This document shows positions 23,142 to 35,889 of a stretch of DNA of 64,000 bases, piece after piece. The stretch comes from Casuarina equisetifolia (taxonomy: Eukaryota > Streptophyta > Magnoliopsida > Fagales > Casuarinaceae). Positions within the stretch are counted from its first letter, which is position 1. The number at the start of each line of letters is the position of its first letter. The notes beneath the pieces were generated by a model. That model was given only the letters and a program-made list of their open reading frames with translations. It was not told the DNA's origin and did not search any database. The stretch spans positions 12,426,316 to 12,490,315 of the forward strand of contig CM052362.1 in the NCBI GenBank assembly GCA_028551475.1. The letters run 5' to 3'. Both the position numbers and the translations under genes were made by a program.

Positions 23142-23762
23142 TAATACAAAGTTGTTTATGCATGAGTTTGATTCAAAAAATTCTAATGCATGCATACTGA
23201 ATTGGTTTTCAAAACTTTAAACATTATAAGTTTTAAGGGTAAAAAATTGATTCTGTTATAGATCAAAATGAGTTAATTAAAACTAATTCTAAGTTGTTTT
23301 GAACATTATGAGTCTAGTTTCATATTATATAAAACTTTTTAGATTAAACAAATTCAAATTGAATGGTAACAAAAATTCACCAATGGCTAGAAAGTAAGAG
23401 TAATGAACATTCCAAACTTTCTAAGTTGATATGGTTGAACCTTTAGCTATCTAAGTGCTAGAAGTTTCCTCCATAATTATAAATATTTTTTTATTATGGT
23501 ACCAAAATTAAATCTAAACTCCTAGAAGATAAACAAAAACTAGCTAGAGCTTAGGCATAGGCACCATAAGAATTAGTATTTTGTTAACTAGATTTGCTAA
23601 CTACTTAAAACTTATCCAACTTGACATTCACCCAATTTGTAGCTAATGTTATATTTATATCTTGAAACTTAAATTACACAATATCATGGGCTTTTGATGG
23701 TCAAATCATAATATTATGTAATTCAAATATGACAATATTTCCTCATAACTGGTGATAAAAAG

Positions 23763-24605
23763 TATTAAGATGTAGCCAATGAATTACATATAAAGAGGTT
23801 ATTAAAAATCATGTTTATATAATAATGGATTCTACCACTTCTTAAGTCAACTTTTAAATTTGATACTAAGCCTCTTAATATAATATTATAGTTAAGATTT
23901 CTTTTAGCACTCTTATGGACCCCCATCGGTTTGAACCAACACATTGCCCACATAATGCAGTTCCATGATGTTTTGATAAGTTTGACTATCATGGTAAGGA
24001 GGCATGTTAAGATATGGCTAGTAAGTCCCACATGCTAGGGAAGTTATTAAAATTCATATTTATAAAATAATGAATTCAACTACCTCTTGAGTTAACTTTT
24101 AAATTGGATAGTGAGTCTTTTAGTATGGTATTGTAGTTAGGATTCCCTTTAACACCACTACAGACCCCCATTTGTTTGAGCCCATACATTACCCACATAA
24201 TGTGACACCATGATGGTTCGAGAAATTTGACAATCATGGTAAGGAGGCATGTTAAGATATAGCTAATAAGTCCCTCATGTTAAGGAACTTATTAAAAATC
24301 ATGTTTATAAGATAATAAATTCAACCACCTCTTAAGTCAACTTTTAAATTGGATAATGAGCCTTTTTGTATGGTATTGTAGTTAGGATTCTCTTTAACAC
24401 CCCTGTGGACCCCTTTGGTTTGAATCCACACATTGTTCACATATTGCGGCACCATGATGGTTCGATAAATTTGACTATCATGATAAGGAGGTATGTTAAG
24501 ATGTAGTTAATAAGTCTCACATGCTAAGGAAGTTATTAAAAATCAATAATAAATTCAACAATCTCTTGAGTCAATTTTTGAATTAGATAATAAACATCTT
24601 TGAAA
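23763..24605 (+). repeat. Tandem array of TRIM units (about 244-bp period)
   Basis: Four LTR-like segments start near 23763, 24005, 24250 and 24494 (TGTTAAGAT(A/G)T(A/G)GCTA in the better copies). Each of the first three is followed by a TGGTATTGTAGTTAGG-like primer site, then an internal piece with CACCATGATGGTTCGA and the purine tract TAAGGAGGCA. The pattern is LTR-internal-LTR-internal-LTR-internal-LTR. The LTR phrase CTCTTGAGTTAACTTTTAAA resembles that in TRIM-1 (CTCTTGAGTTAACTTTTGGG), so the two are related. Confidence 0.8.
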
Positions 24606-26640
24606 TATATATATAGTTGCTTTGTGTCAAACTTGGATGCCAAGTGCTAACAAGCCTACAAGTTAATATATTGCTTTAATGATTTCAAAAGAATAAACAT
24701 GAAAACAATTTTGAAAACAAACTTTGATAAATGGTAGGATTATAATGAAATCCTTGATTATATGAATTTACGTAAACTAGTTTAGTTAAGCTTACAACAA
24801 AAACTTAGCTTGTGCAATACCAATAGGATCCTTGGTGGAATTGCTTTTGGTCTATACAAAAGCTTTCTATAGATCCTTAAATTGCGTAATGAAAATCGTA
24901 GTGAATTTTCTTATCTTTGATGTAACTTGCATGTTATAGGAGGATCAACTCGTTCATTGCAGCCAGAAAGTTATTCTTATCCTAAATTTGTTCCATTTTG
25001 AAAGAAAAAGAAATTGTAGTGTGATAACTTAAATCGTATTCTGGTACTATATTCAAAACAAAGTGAAACGGGAACATTTCATAGGTTTAACCCAACCATA
25101 AAACAAGGAGCAGGTAGCATATCTACTTGTTTTTCGTAAAGTTGACATTTCAAGCAATCTAGGTTGGATTGTAACTTTCAAGCATCATCACAAAACACCC
25201 CTTCCGATTAAAAAGCTTTTCCGAGGCCCCCACGACAACTGACCGGGTAAATTCAAGTCAAACCCAATGGCCCTTAGGCCTTCCCAAGGACCCGATGGCT
25301 TTGCAGCCCAACAAGACAGCGCTCAGCTTGTCCGTAATTCAGGATGAAACATAGTGTGTAGACTCTCGGATTAGCTTTGAGATTTTGTGTACTTGAGTAA
25401 TTTAAGCTTTCTTTACTCAAATTGGGTCTGGGAACAGAGGAATTAGTTATGATACCGTTTGGTTTTTAATACGCAGATGAAGCAAATGCTGGATCTTGTT
25501 ACGATACCATGAAACGAACGCAAAGGTTTTGAGATCTGGATCTTGGGGTGTGATGGTGGTACGATTAGGACAGCAGTGGTGCCAACATTAATGTCTTTAA
25601 CATTATATCAACCAACTTGACCTACATTAGTGAAAGTTGGGGCCAGAAGTAAAGCCTTACCCATATGATGGATCTGTGGTCTGTAGACTGTCTCCATCCT
25701 CCTGCCCTTTTCTTTTCCAATCTAGTAAAGTAAAATCAATTTCTGTTGCAAAATACTAGAAAATGGGGTAGAGAACAGTAAGCTTTGGTACTCCATTCCT
25801 TGTCATACGAAGAGGTAATGAGTGAACATAGTAGATGTTACATACTTTTTTCCTTTTCTTTCTTGGAACTTGGATGGCGCAAATGATTGGAGGACGTTCC
25901 CTCGTGAAATATTATATACAACGCAAAGGGTACAACGCTGGCTCATTTAATGTGTTATTTGCTTAAGCAGGCCTGAACTAAATACGTTTAACTCATTTGG
26001 CTATAAGAAACTTGCAGAGGATTATCCACTAGCTTCTCGACCACTCAAGAAAAGGTAAACTAGTGATTATATCATGAGCTTGCATGCACTTGGCGGGACA
26101 ACCAGGACCACGCTGTGGTGTGCATGGCTCCTATAGTCTCATTGCTCCCACCATTGATCTATAAAGTTTTCCTTCTTTTGGCTCCTAGTACTTCTTTTCT
26201 GACTCTTGTTTCTTCTCCTGGTTCTCTTGGACAAAAGCCATTAATTAAGTTGGGAGAAGAATATGAGGAAAGAGAAGGTACGAACCATTGGGCTTCCGAA
26301 GGAGGAAGAGTATTCTCAAAGTTTTCGATTGCTTGTCATCATTACTTGATCTTTTGTTCATGGGATTTGCGCAGCAATGATACCAGAATGTAGTGGTCGA
26401 CAGATAAGCAAGCATTGTTTTCCTGGCTATCTTGGGTCAGGGCATAACTACTTGATGGAGACACTGGCGTCCATTCCCTTGCCTTTTTTATTTCTTTTCT
26501 TTTTGGGTTTTTAAGACTTGGAATTCTTGAAATCTGCTAATTCTCTAGAAAAATGTTTTAAATATCCATAGTTACATGGAAGTGAATGAGCTCGCTACTC
26601 AAACTTGTTCTGCAAGTAACTAGACCAGTATCATATTCGG

Positions 26641-26742
26641 CCCTTCATACTTCCTATGGTTTGCTTTTTATAGATGTGCATAGAAAAATGGAAAGGAAGC
26701 TATTTCCAGCAATTTTGTGTAAACCATAGGAAGCATGTGGAG
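26641..26742. ncRNA. Candidate hairpin (miRNA-like or small inverted repeat)
   Basis: CATACTTCCTATGGTTTGC (26646-26664) pairs with GTAAACCATAGGAAGCATG (26719-26737) over 19 positions with one mismatch and one G-U pair. A few more pairs extend the base of the stem to about 26641/26742. The loop is about 54 bases and has its own small stem. Shape and length fit a plant miRNA precursor, but I do not recognise the arms as a named miRNA. Related CATAGGAA bases recur at about 26746-26752. It could equally be a worn inverted-repeat transposon. Confidence 0.35.
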
Positions 26743-27262
26743 AACCATAGGAAATTCAAGCTGTATCCCATTCAGCTCCCATCATTTCAATAACAAAATC
26801 TGCAGACGTCACCCAAACTTTATCTCCATTTCACCATCTCATAAAAGGTTAAAAATAAAAATGGAGGAATGGCCAACCATGGCATCGTTTCCATTGCAGT
26901 TGCAACAAAAGTAGTTAACCGCTGAAGTATTGGGACATTGGTGGGCATGCAACTGATGAGCTATACAAGGACTTGGTCCACGACAGAAAACGAGGCGATA
27001 TTTTACTATACATACACATCCCAATTCATCCACACGTTGCGGATGATTGTACTCAAGGTTTCAATCAATCAATTGAAACTATTGTCCTACTGATGATTAA
27101 TTCGTCAGGCTACACTGGATGTGACATTCATCCAACGCCAAAGCCAAGAGCAAGCACACTTGATATTGAAAGATTGATCTGCCAACGCGCAAACAAACAT
27201 AACAGATTACTCGGGGCATTACAGGCTTATTATTCTTATCCCTTTTGATATTCACATCTTTA

Positions 27263-27310
27263 TATTGTATTGTATTGTATTGTATTGTATTATATTATAT
27301 TATATTACAT
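27263..27310. repeat. TATTG / TATTA pentanucleotide microsatellite
   Basis: Five or so TATTG units pass into three TATTA units with no other interruption. Confidence 0.9.
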
Positions 27311-30300
27311 TCGACCTTTTGTTCTCTTCAGGTCCACCCCCCATGATAGGACTCATTCCATGCCAAAATGGAGCCGCGATGATGGCCAATCTCATCTGCA
27401 ATCTTTTTCCTTTCCATACAGCTGTAGAAGAAAAAGATAGCTCTTTAAAGGAATTCGAGTAACACTAATAGGTTTGGCTTTTAGAAAATTAGCGAATTCT
27501 CTTCAAAGTTGCTGCGGTGGGACAGGGATGCTACAATGCGCTTAGGAAGATGCACCTGGCCTACTCACTTACCCTACAAAATCACCGATTTTGGCACAAG
27601 TTGTGTTGCAAGCGAAATTTTGAAGAGAAAGTTCAAGGAGTGGAAAAAGAATTGAGTTTTGTTTGCGGTTTTTTTTTTTTTTACATACATATTCAGATGT
27701 TGAATTTAAATCAAAAAATAGGTAGTATCATCACTTTCTAACTGAGTCAGATACTTGTCCACTTTGATACGAACACGATGAAAGGGGATAGTAACAAAGG
27801 GAGAGAAGAGAAGCACGTAGAAGAGGATATTAGAGAGAGAAGTTGGAATTGTGGGAAGAAGGCCAACGATGGATCAACCGCCACCAGAAACGTACTAGGA
27901 GCGTATTTTCTGTCAAAGCGGGGGCTGCATTCAAAGGCGATAGTCCCACCACCATTTGCCATTTGCGTGTGGGGACCGATTTCACCCACGCGGATGGACC
28001 CCATTTTGCAAACGCCGATTCACCCACGAATGTAGACTAACATCCTCAGGGGGGGGCCCCCAAACCCCGGAACCCAAGGCTGTTTCTCGCATTTAGTATT
28101 TTGCTCAAGGTCCCTACTGTCCAAACCGCCCATGTTGTCTCTTTGTCCCGTAACCCGTGACGGACCAACTATAAACCGTCCAACGCCAGCTGGATCCACC
28201 GAAACATAAGAATACTCCCAAAACATCTTGCTTACGCTGTTCCCACTTAAACTGTTCATGGCTGAGACTTTGAGCAAGTAACCAAAGGGTCATCGTTTGG
28301 TCGACCTTCTTCTTCCTTCTTTTGATTAAAACAAAAGACTCACGAGCGAAGGGGGGAAAAGAGGTGTATGCCATGTACAAAGGGCCTACAAAAGTCCCAT
28401 CATTTTCTATCCAAATAAGAGCGAGTTGTTGGGAGAATGAGGAACCCCATTTTGGCCTCTTTGATGCGTTCCGTGGAATCTCATCATTTTTTATTATTAT
28501 TATTTTTTTATTTTTTTATTTTTTACTTTTTTCAAGATACACCCACTTGAATGGGAATATTTTCCTCATACTCTCATTTTTCCTGCAGATACGCAAGGAG
28601 TTAAGCTTACTCAAATCAAACATGTTCCATCTTAGACCATAGTTTATTGATTCGTGTCATGTGTTTAGTCAATATGAGAATGTCTTCGTTGCGTAGCACT
28701 TGTTTGCTGGAATGGGAATGCCTTTCTCCTCCGGAAGCAACGAGACTAGGATGCATTATATTAATGGATTGCCTTAATATCGCATGTGAGCTATGATCAT
28801 ATGAACAGTGTGCCAATGCCACTGCTGTCAAGAATCAAGTTGGTAGGGTATACATATCAAAGGTTGAGATTTGCTTAATCACATGTTGAAACGTAATTTT
28901 TTTAAAAAAAAAAACTAATGTACATTGTCTTTTATTTATTTGTTCTTATAAATTTAAAAGTTAACTTATAAGTTAAAAAAAAATTATTTAATTTTCATTA
29001 CAAAATATCTCATACTTATGTGAAATTTCTGTCTTCTATATATCAGCCCTATATATCAAGAGCCCTGCACTTAAGTTTAAGGAAAGCTGAAATGGGTTAA
29101 GAAAATAGAAAAGAAGGAAGAAAAATGTGAAAAGGACAAAAACAGATCGACAGGGCAGATTGAGATTCGCGAACAAAGGGCCTGCGCCAGGGGAAGGATG
29201 TTGCTTAAAGCACAAAAAGCGAAGGAAATAGTTTCAAGGTCATCACCAGAGCCACCTGCATACTGTTTGTCCGTGACTCTGATCCAGGAAAGTCATTCCC
29301 TTTCGATTCAAGTGTCGAATTCAAATGCCCACGCATCCACCTTGTGGCTCCAGGACCAGCATACTTTGTTGTTTATCATATTCAAATAGTATCCTTAAAA
29401 ATGAAAGAAATCCCGGTGCAGACGTAACCTCGTGATAATGCGAGGAGTGGCTACTTACTTACGTCTTTGAACATGGACAAATGCAGCTGATGTTGTTCGC
29501 CACGTCTTTACGGATAAAACCTCATTCCGGCGCTGCAGAGACGGCCCACGATGTCGTGTCCAACGACGTGCCGAGGAATCTGATAGTTTACCGGGTCAAC
29601 ACGGATAAAAAAATTAAAGGACCACCCCTGTTTGGAGGAGGGCAACCCAAAGAAAAGACCGGCCGAGCTCGACTACTTCGAGGGCCAGGCAAACATCCCC
29701 TCGGCAGCATTTATTTGTCAAGGACCCTTCTCTAGAGAGACCAGACCAGACCTGAATGCCCACCTCTTCTGCCTCGTATAATCATAGTCTTGTATTATTG
29801 ACCGAGGAATGGGTCGCCGGAGGCGTGGGTGTCTTTTTCATTTTTTAATACGATATTCTAAGGCCTGTATTTGGTTTGACTTATTGGCCGGGATGCAAGC
29901 TGCCTGCCATAGCTAGTAAATTTCGTGCCAATCTCCAAATTGAGAAGGGTGAAGATTTAGTTCTAGTTAAGTTCAGGGTTAATTGGGAGCTCGCATTCCG
30001 ATGAACACTTAATTTTCATCAAATGATGGTGTGTACAGGAATGAGAAGATTGCCGGAACCGAGAATTTATAATATGTGCATCTTTCGGCTAAAATATCCT
30101 TTCCCCGAGGTTCAAGTCCAATCAATCTTCTCAAAGACGTCCTTTGCCCCGCGTACAAGGGACCAGAAACCGATAGGAAGCCGTCAAACCATGAAATCCC
30201 GATTACCAGACAATTGAATCTTTGAACGTTGAAAAAAGTACTTAGCAGGTTTGTTAGAACGGCTAATAGAGGTTTGGAGATGGGACTACACCAGCATCAA

Positions 30301-31006
30301 CGTGCCTTTCCTTGTCCCCGTGACTAAGCAGCTTGCGCCGCCCAGCTCGACCCAATCCCTTAAATTCAACGGCGTTCTACGGTGTGGCCTTCGTAGTCAA
30401 TACTGAGATAGAAACCCTTGGGCCCACGTAAACGACTGACTCCAGAGGCATGGATCCACGGCGGAGATCAGCTAGCAAGGACCTCATTCTTGGGATGTCC
30501 ATGGTCTGGGTTTTTCAGCTCACATGCATAGACCCACGACGGTGCGCTGTCAGACTCAACGTCGCTCTCGATGTGCCTAGGATCTCATGCTTGGATCCTC
30601 TTTCCCATGCGAGTAGATGCGTATAACGGGCGTGGGAAGTGGAAATTACACATCCTTAACAACTTGTTAACCCACTGTACTGCAAACATACTTTTATAAC
30701 ATTTCACTTTAAGATCATAACATTTCACCATACATATGAGCCAAGGTCCTATTAACAGTATGAGAATTAAACTTAGAAAATGATGTTTGTTTTGATATTA
30801 TTTTGCAATTGTCCTGTTACCACTATGCCAAAGGATCAAGTTTTTGATAGGTATTTGGTAAGTTTTGGAAGACATTAATGTTAAAAACCTAACTTTTCAT
30901 GCAAATTTATCAGCGGCTCTCGTGTTCGTAGTAGAGCGCGGGCTAGCGTACTGGAGACAGCAACAACTTCCGTTGAGCCCTTTCCCATGCAAGAGCGCGG
31001 TTCCCA

Positions 31007-31107
<101 letters not shown>

Positions 31108-33334
31108 GGCTTTCCCAGCCTGACTGACCTTTTTACGATTTCCTTTTGCCCTTCTTCCGTAATCAAACAAAATAATTTATTCCTCCGCGTGAAAGGGTGG
31201 GCCCAGCTTTCACGGGTGGGGTCCGCTTCCAGACGCCTTTCTTGACGGACGTTACTACAAAGTGCGTCCACCGAATTGGCCTTTTCCCCAGTTTAACGGG
31301 ATTGACCAGGCCCTTGATGAACGGCGTTAAGTTCGCGGTATAGATACTGGCCACCATAAATTACGCTTCCTCCCCACCCCAACCCGCAGTTTCTAATGTT
31401 TGCAGGCGTTTTTGATTGAACCGGGACCCAGCATCGTGTAACGGCTACTTTGTGTGTTGACGTGGACAGGATAGGATGTCATGTTGTCACGTCGTCTCGT
31501 CAGCCGATGAACCCTTTGCTGATTTCTGTGACATGGGAATCAAATTGTCCTAACAACAACATTACTTTACAAAGATAAAAATAAATAAATAAAAACTGAG
31601 GAGGGTGGTTGGACGGTCACAACCTGTCAGAACAGTTAGGGCTCTAAATTGAGTTTTTTTTTTTTTTTAAAAAAAAAAGAAATACTAATGATTATTTTAT
31701 TTTATTTTATTTTATTTTATAGTTCAACAAAATATGATTATTTTAAGAAGGTAACATTTAAAATAATTTGTCTTTAACACGAGACCAATAAATTCTAAAC
31801 AGTATTTACTCCTCCAATTAAATCGGGTATTTGTCGATTTTAACTAACTGAACCAAAAGGGTGTTGAGATTAATAAATAGAATGGCAGTTCTGACAAAAG
31901 CGGCAGCCCCCCGTGAATGAATAGTTGCCATTGTGGTTGCGGGAGCGTTGGAAGATCCTTTATACCGAGGAGCCAATAAAACCAACTAATTCCACGGACT
32001 TTGCAACGTGTCAGTTCCATGTGAAATTTAGATGCTGGCCACGCGATGCTCGTCGTTCCTTTTTCCCTTCTTTTCTTCCATTAATTCACTGCCTAACTTG
32101 ACCGACAGAATTTACAAGAATGCCACAATCGCCCGTAGAGGGTACTTCTGGAATACCTTACCTTTACTTCCAGACGAGGAAAAGGAGCCGTCCCATTTTC
32201 CTCCAGTCTCTGCTACTTTTTAATATTGAATAAATAATAGGAAAACTTGTTAAAGGAGGACCTCTTTTGGCCGCACAAGTCTCCGGCGATCATTGTTGAT
32301 GATTCATACTTTTTCTTGAATGGGTACGCCCACTGTTGATCTCTACTTTACTTGTTTATTATTCCTTTGATATAGGGATAGAGCACTTTATCCCCGCTTG
32401 AAGAGTCCCAAGTTTGTTTTGTAAGCTTGTGATTAAGTTTGTCCCAAAGTCTTGAATGGGGGGAGGCGATAAAGTGACAAAAGCATTGTGAAACGGATAA
32501 TTTAAGTTAAGGTTCGCATAGTGTGGTCGGCCGGGAGTACCTCATTTTTATTATTAGGCCAAAGATTATTCCCACTTTTATTCTTCAAACTTTACTTGCT
32601 ATGTGCAAAAGGGAACCTCAATTCGATTACGCTAACTCTCTTACATCTTAAGTCAAGTGTAAATTTTGCCGTGTATTCCTAATTTATAGAAATTTAAGGA
32701 TAAACATATTACAAGTGTCCGAGCCTTAACAGTTTAACGATATCTGTCAAAATAAGAGGTCGGATTTCCCCTTCCCATCAAAAAGGAAAAAAATAAAATA
32801 AAACATGTGGAAGTCATTGGTGCAAACGACCACGATTTCGTCCATTTGACTTATAGAATGGCAAAACAGCTGTTCATTAGTAGGTATCGATGTTAACTTT
32901 TGTCTTTGCTGGTTGTTCTATGACTTAGTGTTACATATTTAAGTTGTTTCCTCAACGGTCTCTGGAAGTTTGGAATAAATATTGCACAAAATTAGGGTCA
33001 GTAGTTGGGACAGAATTGTGGGGTTCTCGTCTTCGAAACGTTGTGCTGGGTGGGTGGTGACTAATTCGCGTACCAGGGACTGCGCCTCCTTCTTGGGGGC
33101 TCTGCCCTGAGAGGCCTTGTCGAGCGACGAACCCCGCTTTTCTTTGTCTTTATGTTTTTAATTTATGCAATTAGGTGACACAAACCCATCATCATAAAGA
33201 AAAAGGGAAAAGACGGAGATAAGTATAGAAATCAAAAGATAACAAATATAATAACTGAGTTGCAGAATCCCAGAAACAAAATGGAGAGAAAACTGTCTAC
33301 ATCTTTAGCTCTCAATGCTACACCTCTCCCTATC

Positions 33335-33540
33335 AGTCACCAATAAAAGGGTTGGCCTCTTCGTCTTCCACTTCGTCTTTCCTTCTAGTTGTTGGCTTTT
33401 TCGGCTCTCTGTCTTGCTGTGGAAACGCATATTCCAGACCCCCTCTCTCTTCTTCACTCTCACACACACCGGATAAGAACCAGGCCCTGGTATTTGCTTA
33501 TATTTTGCCTATACAGTAGATAGGGAAGGTCAGGAACAAG
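33335..33540 (+). promoter_or_regulatory. Probable XTH core promoter and 5' leader
   Basis: A TATA-like CCAATAAAAGGG lies at about 33340-33351, followed by pyrimidine-rich DNA (CCCCCTCTCTCTTCTTCACT at about 33439-33458), typical of plant 5' leaders, up to the ATG at 33541. The start site is not visible directly. Confidence 0.4.
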
Positions 33541-35773
33541 ATGGGGTCTCCTCGTCTGTCTGTTCTTCTCCTGGTTTGCTGCCTTCTACAGGTGGTTCTT
33601 GGTTCTGGGTCGCGCAGGAACTTGCCGATCATGGCCTTTGATGAAGGGTATAGCCACCTTTTCGGGGATGATAATCTGGTCGTCCTCAAGGATGGAAAAT
33701 CGGTTCATCTTTATTTGAATGAGAGGACAGGTTGTTTATTGGTTTTTGCATGGCTTGGCATGTTTATGCGTTTGATTGTTGGGGCTTTTTGACTGATCTC
33801 TCTGCTCTCTTTTCTCTTTCGGGTGGTTCGGTGTGTACAGGGTCTGGTTTTGTGTCTCAGGACCTCTACCTTCACGGATATTTCAGTGCTTCGATTAAGT
33901 TGCCTGCTGATTATACTGCTGGAGTCGTGGTTGCGTTTTATGTGAGTAGTCTTTTCCATTATCTCACTCAAAACTCTAGTCCTCTGAAATTATTGTTTCC
34001 TTTTTCTTTCCTTTATATCTTCTTATCATATTAAAGGCTCGATTATCCACCAATATTAAGCAGACCCAGAATCTTCGTATTTCATTCCCCCCCCCCCCCC
34101 GGCCCTTTTTTTTCTGTTGCGGGATTTATTGATAGTGGTTTTCGTTTAGATTGTACTTCTGCTGAATAACATCATGAATTAATTCAAGATGGGTTTTTTA
34201 CAAGTCGATTATGGCGCAAAACACTATGGTGAAATCGAGCTAACAGGTTTTATATCTGCGTCAGAGTAGATGAATACCTTGGTCGTCTCTACAATCTTTT
34301 CTTTCTCTCTCTTAGGTCTCTGTCTTAGTTTCAAGGTCCCCAGTGACTGATTATGTTCAAAATTTTTATCAAACAGATCATACCCATGAGGATATTTTAC
34401 TAGATTGTAATACTCTGAATGGCACCGAAGTTTCCATTTTTTTTCCCCGTATTAATGTGTATTGTATATTTGCAGATGTCAAATGGTGATACGTTTGAGA
34501 AGAACCACGATGAAATTGATTTTGAGTTCTTGGGTAACATCAGGGGCAAAGATTGGAGGATTCAGACCAACATATATGGTAACGGAAGCACTAACGTTGG
34601 CAGAGAAGAGAGATACAATCTTTGGTTCGATCCCTCAGAAGATTTCCATCATTACAGCATTCTCTGGACTGATTCTCAGATAATGTAAGCATCTAAAAAC
34701 CAATACCCATTGAATTAGTTCAACATTTTATTCAGATAACATTCCCATATCATTCATGTATTGAATTTTCTGTTTTTAGAGTTTCGAAATTTTTCTTTCT
34801 GTGTCCTCTGTTATTGAAACATCTGCTCCTGCATCTGGTAGTTTTCGTTCTCCTCTCCCTACGACTAGATTGCCCCTGTTTCTTCCAAACTGGATTACTT
34901 ATTAGTCTAATTGTTGCCCTGTTTCACTACTGAAAGATCCAAAATGATAATAAAATTACAGACCCCAAATAATATTATAATTGTAGATTCCATAGGTTTA
35001 TATTTCTATTTGATTGATCCTTATAGGGCCACTTAGTTGAGGGGCGTTTCTAGAATTAGGAAGTCGAAGTTTCAGTTTACCGAGTCCTGTTCATCCAATT
35101 TTCTTTGGGAGTTGGGAGTATAAGAGGTTTGACTAGCGTCTAATACACAATCTCTATAAGTAATCGATACAACATGATAGATATCATAAGTCAGTCTTAG
35201 TGTCTGTTTGGGGTTGCGGAATTTGATTTGAATTGTGTTTTTGTGTTCCTTATGTCTCTTTTTTCTTGTAGATTCTATGTGGACGATATTCCCATCAGGG
35301 AGTTCAAGCGAACAGAATCCATGGGTGGTGACTTCCCCTCTAAGCCAATGACTCTTTATGCCACCATATGGGATGGGTCTGATTGGGCTACAAATGGGGG
35401 CAAATACAGAGTAAACTACAAATACGCCCCATATATCACTGAGTTCTCTGACTTCGTACTCCACGGGTGCGCAGTTGATCCCATTGAACATTTAGCCAAC
35501 TGTGACAGTGCTCAAGATTCTGAAGACATTCCTAGTGGTGTCACGCCCGTGCAAAGACTTAAGATGGAGACTTTCAGAAGGAAGCACATGACCTATTCTT
35601 ATTGCTACGATCGTATGCGATACAAAGCCCCCCCTTCAGAGTGTGTGATCAATCCACAAGAAGCAGAGAGACTCAGAGTCTTTGACCCTGTTACATTTGG
35701 GAAAGGCCGGCGCCACCACGGGAAACGCCACCACCGTAGCCGAACAAGCCAACCTGACGCCACTGCCCTGTAA
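33541..35773 (+). CDS. XTH28: Xyloglucan endotransglucosylase/hydrolase, XTH27/28-like
   Basis: Four exons: 33541-33730, 33841-33941, 34476-34684 and 35272-35773 (1002 nt, 333 aa), with GT-AG introns and consistent phases. The enzyme cuts xyloglucan chains in the cell wall and rejoins them to another chain (GH16 family), allowing wall loosening or strengthening. A hydrophobic signal peptide occupies about residues 1-22. The catalytic motif [11 protein letters not shown] is complete (Glu110 nucleophile, Asp112, Glu114 acid/base), and the conserved N-glycosylation site NGS follows at Asn133. The C-terminal XET domain has its four cysteines (GCAVDP, NCDS, YSYCYD, SECVI). Sequence features, length and the basic His/Arg tail ([14 protein letters not shown]) place it in group III with Arabidopsis XTH27/28 rather than the shorter group I/II enzymes. 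The exact orthologue symbol is by resemblance. Confidence 0.93.
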
Positions 35774-35855
35774 GAAGAAGACTGCACTTTGTATTTGCAT
35801 ATGGACATCACCTATCATCATTGTTTTGGTGTAGCAGGGTCAGTGGTTTTTTGTG

Positions 35856-35857
<2 letters not shown>

Positions 35858-35889
<32 letters not shown>
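35858..35889. repeat. GA microsatellite in the XTH 3' region
   Basis: About 16 GA units starting 85 bases after the XTH stop codon, so probably transcribed in the 3' untranslated region. Confidence 0.85.

Noticed and set aside
26115-26393. 92-codon ORF as a secreted peptide gene
   Set aside because: The hydrophobic N-terminus is weak, there is no recognisable mature peptide motif and no promoter context.
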